A stretch of DNA of 64,000 nucleotides from Brachybacterium equifaecis (GCF_023509525.1 NZ_JAKNCJ010000001.1:806001-870000), one strand, 5' to 3'; shown: positions 1-9,240, counted from the first letter of the stretch. The notes: generated from the letters alone by a model not told the origin. Numbers and translations are program-made.

Positions 1-67
1 CCTCGAACTGGCTCGGCGATGCAAGGGCGAGCCTCGCCCGACGGTCTGCTCCGCCTCGACGCTGAGC

Positions 68-109
68 ATTCGGCCCGTTCTCGTACCTTTCGGGCGCGCG
101 AACGGTACG
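68..109. repeat. hairpin repeat, copy 1
   Basis: ATTCGGCCCG (68-77) is followed after 5 nt by GTACCTTTCG (83-92) and then by a partner GGTAC (104-108). The same blocks occur at identical spacing in the copy at 169-217. The inner stem here is CGTACC/GGTACG, where copy 2 has GGTACC/GGTACC. This is a compensatory base change, so pairing seems to be conserved. Function is unknown; a terminator, a DNA-binding site or a small dispersed repeat are all possible. Confidence 0.5.
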
Positions 110-168
110 TGGCCGGGTCCCCGTTGCCTGATCAGCCGGGCCCCGTAGCAGCACGCCTCCACCACGAG

Positions 169-217
169 ATTCGGCCCGCCTGGGTACCTTTCGCTGACGG
201 GAAAGGTACCCAGGCGG
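169..217. repeat. hairpin repeat, copy 2
   Basis: The same ATTCGGCCCG-5 nt-GTACCTTTCG arrangement as copy 1 begins at 169. Here it is part of a perfect inverted repeat with 17-bp arms (176-192 and 201-217) around the 8-nt loop 193-200. No T-run follows either arm, so a classical intrinsic terminator is not obvious. The stem would nevertheless be very stable. Confidence 0.6.
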
Positions 218-422
218 TCCGAAACTGGGGCGGTCACCGCTCGGCCAGCGGCACGCCGCTCACCGACCCGGCCAGCGCCGAGCCGGCTGTCGCCCCGCCA
301 GCGTCGGACCGGCTGTCGCCCGGCCGCAGCACGGGGGCCGACCTGGGTGCCGGGGCGCCGGGGTGCCGGGAACACCCCCGCGCCGCGCCCCGGGCCCGCC
401 CCCCGCCCGGGCCCGCCCCGCC

Positions 423-3248
423 TCAGCCGGTGTTCTTGAGGCCGGCTGCGACGCCGTTGATCGTGGTCAGGAGCGCGCGCTGGAGGTTCACGCTCGGCTG
501 CTCGCCGCTCGCGGTGACCGCGCGGAAGCGCTGCAGCATCGCGACCTGCATGTACGAGATCGGGTCGAGGTACCGGTCGCGCACGGCGAGGGTGCGCTTG
601 AGGATCGGCTGGCCGTCGAGGAGGTCCAGCACGCCCGTGAGGCGCTCCACCTCGGCGACGGACAGCTCGTACTCGGCCTTGATGACGTCGAACAGGTGCC
701 ACAGGTGCTCCGGCACGAGCGAGTGCACGTAGTGAGCGGCGATGTCCATGTCGGTCTTCGCGAGCGTCATCTCGACGTTGCTGATGACCGTGCGGAAGAA
801 GTGCCAGTTCTGCAGCATCTCGTGCAGGTCGTCCTCGAGGCCGGCCTCGCGGGCGGCCTTCAGGCCGGAGCCCACGCCGAACCAGCCCGGCACGATCTGG
901 CGGGACTGGGTCCAGCCGAACACCCACGGGATGGCGCGCAGTCCGTCCAGTCCCTTCTCCGAGGTGGTGCGCTTCGCCGGGCGCGAGCCGATGTTCAGGT
1001 CGCCGAGCTGCTCGACCGGGGTCGAGGTCACGAAGTACTCGGGCAGATCGGGATCGTCGGCGAGCGTCCGGTAGCGCGAGAATGCGGCGTCCGAGACGGT
1101 CCCCATCACGTCGCCGAAGCGCTCGAGCTGCTCCGGAGTGACGCGGGGACCGGTGTGCAGGGCGGTCGCCTCGAGCACCGCGGCGAGGGTGAGATCGAGG
1201 TTCTCCCGGGCGAGCACGGGGAGCGTGTACTTGTCAGAGATGACCTCGCCCTGCTCGGTGAACTTGATCGCGCCCTCGAGCACGCCGTAGGGCTGCGCGA
1301 GGATCGCGTCGTACGTCGGGCCTCCACCGCGGCCGACCGACCCGCCGCGGCCGTGGAACAGGTTCAGCCGCACGCCGTGTCGGGCGGCCACGTCGCGCAG
1401 TCGGCGCTGCGCCTGGTGGATCTCCCACTGCGAGGTGATCACGCCGGACTCCTTGTTGGAGTCGGAGTAGCCCAGCATGATCTCCTGCCGGTCGCCGCGC
1501 AGGCGCACGATCTCGCGGTAGGCGGGGTCCGACAGGAGCCCATCGAGGATCTCGCCGGCGGCGCGCAGCTCCCCGACCTCTTCGAGCAGGGGCGCGAAGT
1601 CGAGGTCGGCGCGCTTCTCGCTGCCGGCCAGGTCGATGATCCCGGCCTCGCGGGCGAGCAGCGCGACGGCGAGGATGTCGTCGACCCCGTGGGTCATCGA
1701 GACGATGTACGTGGAGATGACGTCGGTGCCGTAGCGCTTGTGCGCGCGGCGGATCTCGGTGAACACCGAGTACGTGGTGCGGGTGCCCTCGTCCAGCAGC
1801 GACTCGTCCTCCGCGAGGGAGGCGCCGAACATCGGCCGACGGCTCGCGAGCTCGCGCGCCAGGACGGGCGTGCGCTCCTCCCGGCTGAGCTCCGCGTACG
1901 GGCGATCGAGCTCCCCGAGCCGGTCGAACAGGCGCGCGAGGACCTCGTGGTGCTTCTCGGAATGCTCGCGCACATCGAGCGTCGCGAGCGAGAAGCGGAT
2001 CCCGGCGAGCTGGTGCATCGCGAGCGCCACGGAGCCGTCGGCCACGCGATTGCCCTGCTGGCGGCGCAGGGCGTCCTGCACGACGGCGAGATCCGCGAGG
2101 AGCTCGTCCACCGCGAGGTAGTCATAGCCGTGTCGGTGCGCGTCGCCGGTGCGCATCCGCTCCCGGGTGTGCTCGAGCTTCGAGCGGATCGCCCCGAGCT
2201 TCAGGCGGAACGGTTCGGTGGCGTACAGCTCGCGCTGGCGCTCGGAGACGGAGTCCGGCTGCGCGAAGTCCTCCTCGAGAGAGGCCCGCAGCTGCGCATC
2301 CTCGCCCATGAGGGCGCTGGACTCGGACATGTCCTGGATCAGGCCGGTGATGACGCCGATGGCGAGGTCCATCGCGGCTTCGGCCTGCAGGGCGAGCACC
2401 TCGCGGGTGACCTCGGCGGTGACGTACGGGTTGCCGTCGCGATCCCCTCCCATCCAGGAGCCGAACCGGAGGGGCACGGCTCCCGGGCGCAGATCCGCGC
2501 CGTGAGCCCGCAGCTCCTCGCGCAGGTCGTCGACCAGGTGCAGCATCGTGTGCTGGTAGATCCCGCGCAGGTAGTACAGGGCGTTGCGCGCCTCGTCCTG
2601 CGGGGTGGGGCGGGTGCCGCGCAGCTCGTCGGTCTGCCACAGCGCCTCGATGACCTCGGCGAGGTGGCGGTCCTGGCGGCGGCGCTCGGGAGTGCCCTCC
2701 GCGGTCTCCTGGGCCAGGAGGTCCGAGAGGCGGCGCAGCTTCGTGAGGACCGCGCGGCGCGAGGCCTCGGTGGGGTGGGCGGTGAAGACGAGCTCGATGT
2801 CGAGGGCGTCGACGGCATCCTGCAGCCCCTCGGGGCCGACGGCCTCGGCGACCTGCGCGACCGTGCGGGGGATCCACGACTCGGCCGAGGGGTTCTCCTC
2901 GATGGCGCGCACGCGGTAGACCTGCTCGGCGGCGTTGGCCAGCAGGAAGTACTCGGTGAACGCGCGGGTCAGCGCGGTGGCCTGCGCGTTCGGGAGCTCC
3001 GCGAGGCGGTTCTGGATCGCGCGCGCCTTCTCGGCGTCCCCGGAGGCCTTGGCCTCCTTCGCCTGGCGGCGGACGTCCTCCACCAGCTCCAGCAGCTCGG
3101 GCCCGTGCTGGTCGGCCAGGGTGCGGCCGAGGAGTGTGGACAGGCGCCGCACGGTCGCGCGCAGCGGGGCATCGATGTGCGGGTCATCGCTCACGACGGG
3201 GAACTCGCTGGTGAGCGTGGGAATGCGGATGGCTCCGGCGTCAGTCAC
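423..3248 (-). CDS. ppc: phosphoenolpyruvate carboxylase
   Basis: This cytoplasmic enzyme carboxylates phosphoenolpyruvate with bicarbonate to oxaloacetate, refilling the TCA cycle. The 941-residue protein has the usual full length. Signature motifs are in order: FTAHPTE with the catalytic histidine (about 155-161), GDRDGNP (268-274), MLGYSDSNKESG (591-602), the glycine-rich FHGRGGSVGRGGGP loop (631-644), and the conserved C-terminal NTG. The ATG at 3248 gives a natural N-terminus, with a GAGG-type ribosome site just upstream. The gene stands alone, and a 29-bp tandem repeat lies in the gap behind its start. Family assignment is certain. Allosteric control by aspartate or acetyl-CoA is typical of the family but cannot be read here. 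Confidence 0.98.
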   Translation of the reverse strand: MTDAGAIRIPTLTSEFPVVSDDPHIDAPLRATVRRLSTLLGRTLADQHGPELLELVEDVRRQAKEAKASGDAEKARAIQNRLAELPNAQATALTRAFTEYFLLANAAEQVYRVRAIEENPSAESWIPRTVAQVAEAVGPEGLQDAVDALDIELVFTAHPTEASRRAVLTKLRRLSDLLAQETAEGTPERRRQDRHLAEVIEALWQTDELRGTRPTPQDEARNALYYLRGIYQHTMLHLVDDLREELRAHGADLRPGAVPLRFGSWMGGDRDGNPYVTAEVTREVLALQAEAAMDLAIGVITGLIQDMSESSALMGEDAQLRASLEEDFAQPDSVSERQRELYATEPFRLKLGAIRSKLEHTRERMRTGDAHRHGYDYLAVDELLADLAVVQDALRRQQGNRVADGSVALAMHQLAGIRFSLATLDVREHSEKHHEVLARLFDRLGELDRPYAELSREERTPVLARELASRRPMFGASLAEDESLLDEGTRTTYSVFTEIRRAHKRYGTDVISTYIVSMTHGVDDILAVALLAREAGIIDLAGSEKRADLDFAPLLEEVGELRAAGEILDGLLSDPAYREIVRLRGDRQEIMLGYSDSNKESGVITSQWEIHQAQRRLRDVAARHGVRLNLFHGRGGSVGRGGGPTYDAILAQPYGVLEGAIKFTEQGEVISDKYTLPVLARENLDLTLAAVLEATALHTGPRVTPEQLERFGDVMGTVSDAAFSRYRTLADDPDLPEYFVTSTPVEQLGDLNIGSRPAKRTTSEKGLDGLRAIPWVFGWTQSRQIVPGWFGVGSGLKAAREAGLEDDLHEMLQNWHFFRTVISNVEMTLAKTDMDIAAHYVHSLVPEHLWHLFDVIKAEYELSVAEVERLTGVLDLLDGQPILKRTLAVRDRYLDPISYMQVAMLQRFRAVTASGEQPSVNLQRALLTTINGVAAGLKNTG

Positions 3249-3381
3249 GTGGCCTCCTCGGGTAGTCCTCGGCGGGCGGCCGCCGAGAAGGATCGAGGCC
3301 GCGTCGACTCTGATCGGGTGCGCTCAGCGTACAGGGACGCCCGGATCGTCCCGACGGCGTCTCAGCCCGCGCGCCGTCGGC

Positions 3382-3439
3382 CGGGTCGACGGGGTCGGCC
3401 CGACGGGGGCCGGGTCGACGGGGTCGGCCCGACGGGGGC
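3382..3439. repeat. 29-bp tandem repeat, two copies
   Basis: Two exact 29-bp units (3382-3410 and 3411-3439) are followed by the first bases of a third. They consist of alternating CGGGTCGACG and GTCGGCCCGACGG blocks. They lie in the gap between the ppc start and the end of the helical-repeat gene at 3487, within reach of the ppc promoter. Each unit contains the short palindrome GTCGGCCCGAC. Confidence 0.8.
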
Positions 3440-3486
3440 CGGGTCGCGCGCCCGGCCCTGGGCGCTGCGGCGGGCCGACGGGCGCC

Positions 3487-5553
3487 TCAGCGCAGGCGCT
3501 CGCCGAGGCTCCTGGCGACCTCGTCCGCCGCGAGGCTCTCGCCGAGGTCGCGCAGGTGGGCGATCAGCTCCCCCGCAGCTTCCGCACGGTTCTCCCGCTC
3601 CCGCAGGGAGCCGAACGCGGCGAGGACGGTCCGATAGCTCGCGGTCGCCTCGGCAGCGAGACCCTCGTCCCTTTGTAGCCGCGCGAGCAGCCAGCCGGCG
3701 TGGGCGGCGAGGTCGAGCGAGCCTGCCGTCTCGAACGCGCCGGCGGCTTCCTCTGCGAGCGCGATCGCGGTGGAGCGGTCCAGGCCCTGCTGCGCGGTGG
3801 CCTCGGGGGCCGAGGCGATCAGCCGCGCGAGGGCGTCGGCGAGCCGGGCACGCTCGAGCGGGTCCTCGGCCTGGCCCATGCGCTCCTGGAGGATCTCGAG
3901 GATCGCGGAGAGGCTGCCCTCGAGCACCGCGATCGGCGCCCAGGCGCTGATGACCTGCGCGACCATTCCGCTCGGGGCGTCGCCGGCGATGAGCAGCCGC
4001 ACCCCGCGCTCGAAGGCACGGTGGGCGCGCGCTTCCTGCTCGGCGAACACGGCGGCCTGCGCATGCTCCGCGTAGGCGAGGCCCGCATCATCCAGCAGGC
4101 CGGCGCTCTCGGCGGCGCGAGCGGCCGCGAGGTAGGCGGCGGGGCGCTCGGGATCATCGATGCGCAGCGATTCTGCGTACTGCCAGAGGGCCTGGGGATC
4201 GTCCTGGTCCGCGACGGCGGCCGATGGGCCCGCTGCACTGGCGACCGAGGGGGCCTCGGCCCCCGGGGCCGACGGGCTCGCTTCCGCCGCGGACGCCGCT
4301 GGCGCGGCCCGGGCGTCCAGGGGCGCGTCCGCCGCATCCCCCGCGGCCGACGTCCCGATGCTCCCGCCCGCTTCAGCAGGCCCCGCGTCGGCGCCAGCGC
4401 CAGCGCCGTCGGCCCAGGCGCCCCCGGCCCCGTCGGCCACGCCGCTCTCGCCGGCGCCCTCACGCAGCTCCGCCGGCGATGCCCCTGCGATCGCCGTCGC
4501 GGCGAGCGCCTCGGCCAGTCGCTCGGACTGGTGCGCGGTGCCGTTGCGGCGATCGAACTGCGCGGCGAGATCGGCGGCGCGCCGCCGCACCAGCTCCAGC
4601 AGGTCCCCCAGCGTCGCCGCGCCCTCGGCGCCGGGCAGGGACGGCGCGGGATCGCCGAGCCGCTCCGGGTTCGCGGCGAGGCCTGCGCACAGGCCGCGCA
4701 GGAACCCCAGGGTGTCCAGCGGGTCCTCGCCCGCGAGATCCGCGGCCGAGAGGCCCGCGGCGAGCCGCCGCAGCCCCAGGTCGAGATCACCGGTGCGGGC
4801 GAGCACCTCGAACTCCAGGCCGCGCCATGCTCCGCAGCTGTCGACGTCCTCCCGCTTCACCTCGCGGCGCGCCTGCTGCACAGCCTCGCGCGCTGCACGG
4901 GCATCGCCGCGCTGCAGCTCGATCTCGGCGAGCGCGAAGAACGTCCCGGCGGGCTCGCGATTGCAGCGGCCGATCTGAGTGTGCGCGAGCTGCGCCCCCT
5001 CCTCGAGCTCCCCGAGAGTGAGGTGTGCGCGCACGCGGGTGGAGAGGTCGCAGGCAGCGCAGTCGGTCGAGCCGTCCCTCGCGGCCGTCAGCCAGTGCTG
5101 CAGCGCCTCGCGGGGGTCCTCGCCGGTGTGCAGGCGCCAGCCGAGCCGGATCTTCTCCACGGCCGCGAGGGAGTATCCGGCGAGCCGGTAGCGGCGCTCC
5201 ATGTCATCCAGGAGCGCGTCGGCCTGCGCGCGGTAGATCTGCGGGAAGGAGCGGGTCGCGTCGGCCACCCATTTGAAGGCCCAGAACAGCGTGAGGGCGT
5301 CCTGCTCGTCGAACAGCTCGGGTGCCTCGTCCCACAGCCGCAGGGCGCGGGAGAACGGAGCGAAGGCGAGGTCCTCGCCGCCGGAGAAGGTGTGCGCGGC
5401 GACGAGGCTGAGCAGCGCCTCGAACAGGATCTCCCGCGGCCCGTGCTCCTCGACCTCGCGGACGATCAGCTCGGTGGCCGCCGCGCGAGCGGGACCGTAG
5501 GGCAGGGAGTCGATGCGGCGCAGGCGCTCGAGCGCGGAGGCGGAACTGCTCAT
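3487..5553 (-). CDS. helical-repeat (TPR-like) partner of HSP90-like protein
   Basis: The 688-residue protein is almost entirely helical, Ala/Leu/Glu/Arg-rich and without signal peptide or membrane segment. An N-terminal helical half (about 1-350) and a C-terminal TPR-like half (about 450-688) are joined by a disordered Ala/Gly/Pro/Ser linker. I chose the ATG at 5553, preceded by GAAGGA. It overlaps the stop of the HSP90-like gene by 4 nt (ATGA), so the two are translationally coupled. TPR proteins commonly act as HSP90 co-chaperones, so a role as its partner or client adaptor is a reasonable inference. No repeat consensus is strong enough to name a subfamily. The longer upstream frame is a shadow of the HSP90 gene. 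Confidence 0.75.
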   Translation of the reverse strand: MSSSASALERLRRIDSLPYGPARAAATELIVREVEEHGPREILFEALLSLVAAHTFSGGEDLAFAPFSRALRLWDEAPELFDEQDALTLFWAFKWVADATRSFPQIYRAQADALLDDMERRYRLAGYSLAAVEKIRLGWRLHTGEDPREALQHWLTAARDGSTDCAACDLSTRVRAHLTLGELEEGAQLAHTQIGRCNREPAGTFFALAEIELQRGDARAAREAVQQARREVKREDVDSCGAWRGLEFEVLARTGDLDLGLRRLAAGLSAADLAGEDPLDTLGFLRGLCAGLAANPERLGDPAPSLPGAEGAATLGDLLELVRRRAADLAAQFDRRNGTAHQSERLAEALAATAIAGASPAELREGAGESGVADGAGGAWADGAGAGADAGPAEAGGSIGTSAAGDAADAPLDARAAPAASAAEASPSAPGAEAPSVASAAGPSAAVADQDDPQALWQYAESLRIDDPERPAAYLAAARAAESAGLLDDAGLAYAEHAQAAVFAEQEARAHRAFERGVRLLIAGDAPSGMVAQVISAWAPIAVLEGSLSAILEILQERMGQAEDPLERARLADALARLIASAPEATAQQGLDRSTAIALAEEAAGAFETAGSLDLAAHAGWLLARLQRDEGLAAEATASYRTVLAAFGSLRERENRAEAAGELIAHLRDLGESLAADEVARSLGERLR

Positions 5554-7400
5554 GGGGCTTCCTTCGGCGGGGCGGCGGGAGGGGCCTCGGTCGAGCCGAG
5601 GCCGTGGGAGAGGAGCACGGTGAGAGCGCTGTTGAGCGCAGTGCTCTCGGAGCGCCGCAGGGGCTCCCCGGAGCTGAGGATCGCGGTCGCGTAGACCGCG
5701 CTGACTCCGGCGGTGAACACCTCGGGGTCCCCGCCGGAGGCGCCGGCGAGGAGCGCCTGGATCACGGGAGAGGTGTCGTTCAGGGCGAGGGTGCGCGTGC
5801 GGGCGCTGCCGCCGTCGGCCAGGGAATCGAGCAGTCCGCCCCAGAGGTCGGGGGCGGCCTCGCGCTCTCGATCGAGATCGCGGCGCCGCTCCCCGTCGGC
5901 GTCGCGCAGCAGCACGGCGGGGCAGGACGCGGGGGTGAATCGGCGCAGGATGACGTCGCAGTCCGCCGGCTCCAGGATGCTGCGCGCGCGGGCGATGGCG
6001 GGTGCCGTGCGGAGCTCGCGCTCCGCGTCGGGCAGGTCCATGGTCTCGCTGAGGGAGGAGACGTCGAAGGGGCGCGTGCTGATACCGTCCACGCCGTCGA
6101 GGGCGGCCAGGAGCTCCGCGTCGTATGCGTAGCCCGCGTTCACGACGGCGATCCCCTGCGCCCGGGCGACGGCCTCGACGCTGCGGTACGCCTCGGTCGT
6201 GGCGGTATAGGCGAGCGGGCCGTCCTGCGCGAGCTCCGCGAGCGTGAGGTGCCCGGCGGTGGTCTCGAAGGGGAGGCTGCGCGCCACCAGGCGCAGGATG
6301 TCCCTGTTCTCCACGGCGATCGCACGCAGAGCCAAGTGGTGGGTCAGCAGGAAGCGCCTCCCCACGGGGGATTCCGCGCCGACCTGCGCGAGGATCCACG
6401 CGAGGAGCTGCTCGCCGAGCACGTCCCGGGCGGCGGCGAGGAGCTCGTCCTCGCGCAGCTGCTCGCGGGAGGCCGACGGGGCGAGGCCGTCGGCATCGAG
6501 CACCGCGCGCACGAAGAACGCCCAGGGCGGGAGCACGGAGGGCACCTGCGTGCCGAGCAGCATCCGCTTGAGGGAGACGCGGCTCTGGCCGACGCCGGGG
6601 GCGACCGCCGCCGGCAGGATGTAGGCGACGCCGGTGAGGCCGACGGCGGGCGCGGAGAGGTCGATCGCGGCGAGCGGCTCGAAGCCGAGCAGGTCGCGGC
6701 AGTGCTCCTCCAGCGCCGCTGTGCGCGCGGCGGCGCTCGGGAATGCTCGCTGCCACACGGGCGCGGGCTCTATGAGGCGCCGACGGCGCGGGCCGACGCC
6801 CGGGACCTCGACCTCCATGGAGATGTCCACCGGGAGCAGGCTCCCGTACTCGCGCACTAGCGCGAGCACGGTCTCGTGCTCGAGCCAGTGCCCGCTGCCC
6901 GGGCGGGCGACGAGCCGGAGACGGGTGCCGATCTCGGGCAGCGCGCCCTCGGGCAGCTCCTCGACGGTGAACGTGCCGTCGGCGCGACCGACCCAGCGCA
7001 CGGGAGTCGCGCCCGGGGCGGCTGCGAGCGAGAGGATCTCGACCTCTTCGGCCACCATGAACGCGGAGAGCAGGCCGATGCCGAACTGCCCCATGAACTC
7101 GGCGCGCCCGCCGCCCAGCAGCGCGTCGCGCTTGGAGGAGGAGGCGATGGTGGACAGGAGTTCCTTCGCCTCGTTCGCTCCGAGGCCGACGCCGGTGTCG
7201 GTGATGGTCAGCGCGGTGCCGTCGGCCTCGAGACGCACCTGGGCAGGCGCGGCGGGGTCGAGGAGGCGGCGCGCGGCGATCGCGTCGACCGCGTTCTGCA
7301 GCAGCTCGCGCACATAGACCGACGGGCCCGAGTAGAGATGCGTGGAGAGCAGATCTACGAGGCCGCCCAGGTCGACCTGGAAGCGCTCCGGAGAGCTCAC
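5550..7400 (-). CDS. HSP90-family ATPase (HtpG-like)
   Basis: This is a predicted cytosolic chaperone ATPase of the GHKL/HSP90 superfamily, 616 residues, close to bacterial HtpG (about 620). The N-terminal ATP site is intact: RELLQNAVDA (E32, N36, D39), ITDTGVGLG (DxGxG, 68-72) and GQFGIG (104-109), continuing as in HtpG with SAFMVA. The middle and C-terminal parts are much less HtpG-like, so this may be a separate actinobacterial branch rather than HtpG itself. It overlaps the YbjN gene upstream and the helical-repeat gene downstream by 4 nt each, giving a three-gene coupled operon. The conserved ATP site argues for an active chaperone; clients are unknown. Confidence 0.88.
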   Translation of the reverse strand: MSSPERFQVDLGGLVDLLSTHLYSGPSVYVRELLQNAVDAIAARRLLDPAAPAQVRLEADGTALTITDTGVGLGANEAKELLSTIASSSKRDALLGGGRAEFMGQFGIGLLSAFMVAEEVEILSLAAAPGATPVRWVGRADGTFTVEELPEGALPEIGTRLRLVARPGSGHWLEHETVLALVREYGSLLPVDISMEVEVPGVGPRRRRLIEPAPVWQRAFPSAAARTAALEEHCRDLLGFEPLAAIDLSAPAVGLTGVAYILPAAVAPGVGQSRVSLKRMLLGTQVPSVLPPWAFFVRAVLDADGLAPSASREQLREDELLAAARDVLGEQLLAWILAQVGAESPVGRRFLLTHHLALRAIAVENRDILRLVARSLPFETTAGHLTLAELAQDGPLAYTATTEAYRSVEAVARAQGIAVVNAGYAYDAELLAALDGVDGISTRPFDVSSLSETMDLPDAERELRTAPAIARARSILEPADCDVILRRFTPASCPAVLLRDADGERRRDLDREREAAPDLWGGLLDSLADGGSARTRTLALNDTSPVIQALLAGASGGDPEVFTAGVSAVYATAILSSGEPLRRSESTALNSALTVLLSHGLGSTEAPPAAPPKEAP

Positions 7401-7870
7401 TCCTCCTCGTACTCTGCGGCGGCCTCGGGGAAGCGCTCCTTGAGCGCCTCGAAGAAGCCCTCACTGGTGCCGATGGCGCAGCGGATGTGCTGCTCGATCT
7501 GGTCGTCGCTCACACCCGGCTGGTAGTCGACGGTGTAGCCCGTGACCAGGAAGACGTCCTGCAGGTCGGTGAGGTCGGCGAAGGTCTTCGGCCAGATGCG
7601 CTCGCGGTTCCACTCGTGCGCCGCCTGCATCGCCTCGGCGTGCATGCTTCCCGGAAGAATGCTGCGCCACTGACCGCGCACGGAGAGGATCCCTTCCTCC
7701 TCGTCGACGAAGATCCAGTACACGCCATCCTCGAAGCCGGTGGCGATGTCACCGTCCTCGTCGACGTCGTACTCGAAGTCGAGGCTCTTGAGCACAGCCT
7801 CCACGCGGTCGCGAGTGAGGGGCTGCAGGCCGGGGGGCTGTGCGGACGGTGTGTTCGTGAAGAATCCCAC
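7397..7870 (-). CDS. YbjN domain protein
   Basis: This small acidic cytosolic protein (157 aa) has the YbjN / type III secretion chaperone-like fold. It shows the alternating FEYDVDEDGDIATGF, YWIFVDEEEGILSVRG and WNRERIWPKTF segments typical of the family. YbjN-like proteins are often linked to stress responses or chaperone-like functions, but no reaction is known. It is the first gene of the operon with the HSP90-like ATPase, whose start codon overlaps its stop (ATGA, 7397-7400). That linkage suggests an accessory role in protein folding. The ATG at 7870 begins MGFFTN; the promoter would lie in the 70-bp gap towards the YbaK gene. Confidence 0.85.
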   Translation of the reverse strand: MGFFTNTPSAQPPGLQPLTRDRVEAVLKSLDFEYDVDEDGDIATGFEDGVYWIFVDEEEGILSVRGQWRSILPGSMHAEAMQAAHEWNRERIWPKTFADLTDLQDVFLVTGYTVDYQPGVSDDQIEQHIRCAIGTSEGFFEALKERFPEAAAEYEEE

Positions 7871-7941
7871 GGCCAGATGCTACGACTGGGCGCGGACATT
7901 CGGGGGCGGAGTTCAGATCGCGCAGGCCGGGACCGCTCGTC

Positions 7942-8421
7942 TCAGCTCCCGACCAGCTCCGTGACGCCGGCGATCTGCGCGTCGAGCCGCTCCAGCGCCA
8001 GCTCCGCAGGGACCACCGCCCCCGCCCCGTGCACGCCGGCGCCGAAGGACACTCGCCTCTGCGGGTCCCCGACGAGGGAGGCGTCGGCGATGACCGGCCA
8101 CGCGGTGCTCGAGCCGAACGGCGTGATCGTGCCGCGCTCGTAGCCGGTCGCCTCCCGGGCGACGTCCTTGTCGGGCATCGAGAGGCGGCTGACCCCGAGC
8201 AGCGCGCGCAGCTTCGGCCAGGAGATCTCGCGGTCCCCGGGCACCAGCACGAGGAGGAAGTCGCCCTCCCCGCGGCGCACGACGAGGGTCTTCACGATGT
8301 CGCGGGGCTCGACGCCGAGGGCCGACGCCGCCTCGGCCAGGGAGCCGACGCGTCCGTAGCGGACGATCTCATGCGGGAGGCCGAGGGCCTGCAGGGCTGC
8401 GGTGACGCGCTGCTCGCTCAT
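7942..8421 (-). CDS. YbaK/EbsC-type aminoacyl-tRNA deacylase
   Basis: The protein (159 aa from the ATG at 8421) matches the YbaK/ProX editing-domain family. Members hydrolyse mischarged tRNAs such as Cys-tRNA(Pro). Family hallmarks seen are the VEPRDIVKTLVV strand with its key lysine, the LVLVPGDREI segment, and the GTITPFG...WPVIAD stretch near the active site. Length agrees with free-standing YbaK (about 160). A TTG at 8442 would add MNAYPRP and overlap the upstream methyltransferase by 4 nt, but neither start has a strong ribosome site. The substrate tRNA cannot be decided from sequence. Confidence 0.88.
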   Translation of the reverse strand: MSEQRVTAALQALGLPHEIVRYGRVGSLAEAASALGVEPRDIVKTLVVRRGEGDFLLVLVPGDREISWPKLRALLGVSRLSMPDKDVAREATGYERGTITPFGSSTAWPVIADASLVGDPQRRVSFGAGVHGAGAVVPAELALERLDAQIAGVTELVGS

Positions 8422-8438
8422 GGGTCGAGGGTAGGCGT

Positions 8439-9203
8439 TCAACGCTGCGCGACCGCCAGCACCGCCACCGCGGAGAAGCGGAGATTGCCGTCCTGCACGT
8501 CTCGTTCTGCGCGGCGCCAGAACTGCTGCTCGACCCGGGCCTGCACCTCGGGGGTCTGGGCGACGAAGGTCTGTCCCGGGGTGGCCACTCCCCCCGCGAT
8601 ACCGGTCCAGAGATCCTCGGGGCGCACGCTCCAGGTCCAGCGGATCTCACGAGATTCCAGCACGTCCAACCCGGCGGCTGTCAGCAAGCCGGCGAACCCG
8701 TCGACCGAGCGCGGAAAGTCCTTCTCCGGCGGGAGAGCGCCGCCCTGAAGAGGCACCACTTCGCTCGCCTTGAACACAGGGCCGATGAACGCGGCCCAGC
8801 CTCCTCCGCCCGACGGCCGGATCGTCCCTGCGAATCGGCCTCCCGGGACCAGGATCCGCCGGATTTCCTCGGCTGACGCCGACGGTTCCGGAACGTGATT
8901 CAGGACGAAGTTCGCCGAGGCCGATTCGATGCTCGCCGATGGCAGATCGAGCGACGGCAGCTCGCCCGCACACACCGCGCCTCGCACACGTTCGCGAGCG
9001 AACGCGACCATGTCGGGGTCGCTGTCGACTCCATAGGCATGCTTTCCTGAAGCCTCTGCGCGCGCCATGAGGGTGCCGTCACCGCATCCGATATCCATGA
9101 GCTCACCCGCCGGGAGCCCCTCCAGCACCGCATCGACTGTCCCTGCACACAGAGTCGCGAACGATCGGGCGTACGCATCGGCGACGTTCTTCCATCGGTC
9201 CAT
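8439..9203 (-). CDS. class I SAM-dependent methyltransferase
   Basis: The 254-residue protein has a Rossmann-type methyltransferase fold. The SAM motif ELMDIGCGDGTLM begins near residue 34. An acidic residue binds the SAM ribose (YGVDSDPDM), and FVLNHVPEP with ILVPGGRFAGT are typical post-motifs of the Methyltransf_11 group. The substrate is not recognisable; small molecules are usual for this type. It lies directly upstream of the YbaK gene, with gap or overlap depending on that gene's start, and may share its transcript. Behind its start codon is the terminator of tRNA-Ser. Confidence 0.85.
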   Translation of the reverse strand: MDRWKNVADAYARSFATLCAGTVDAVLEGLPAGELMDIGCGDGTLMARAEASGKHAYGVDSDPDMVAFARERVRGAVCAGELPSLDLPSASIESASANFVLNHVPEPSASAEEIRRILVPGGRFAGTIRPSGGGGWAAFIGPVFKASEVVPLQGGALPPEKDFPRSVDGFAGLLTAAGLDVLESREIRWTWSVRPEDLWTGIAGGVATPGQTFVAQTPEVQARVEQQFWRRAERDVQDGNLRFSAVAVLAVAQR

Positions 9204-9240
9204 GGCCCGAGGCTATACAGCAGGGCGGCCAGCGCACACG

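Larger units (their letters stand above)
1..422. other. gene-free region downstream of ppc
   Basis: I see no convincing gene here. The plus-strand open frame that spans it has shadow-like composition and runs on antisense to ppc. The stretch contains two copies of a hairpin element (68-109 and 169-217), then a GC-rich, low-complexity run of G/C tracts up to the ppc stop codon. It could hold the 3' end signals of ppc and of a gene lying to the left of the window. Confidence 0.5.

Noticed and set aside
363..3950. 1195-codon open frame on the plus strand over ppc
   Set aside because: It is antisense to ppc, whose motifs are complete. Composition is typical of a high-GC shadow frame.
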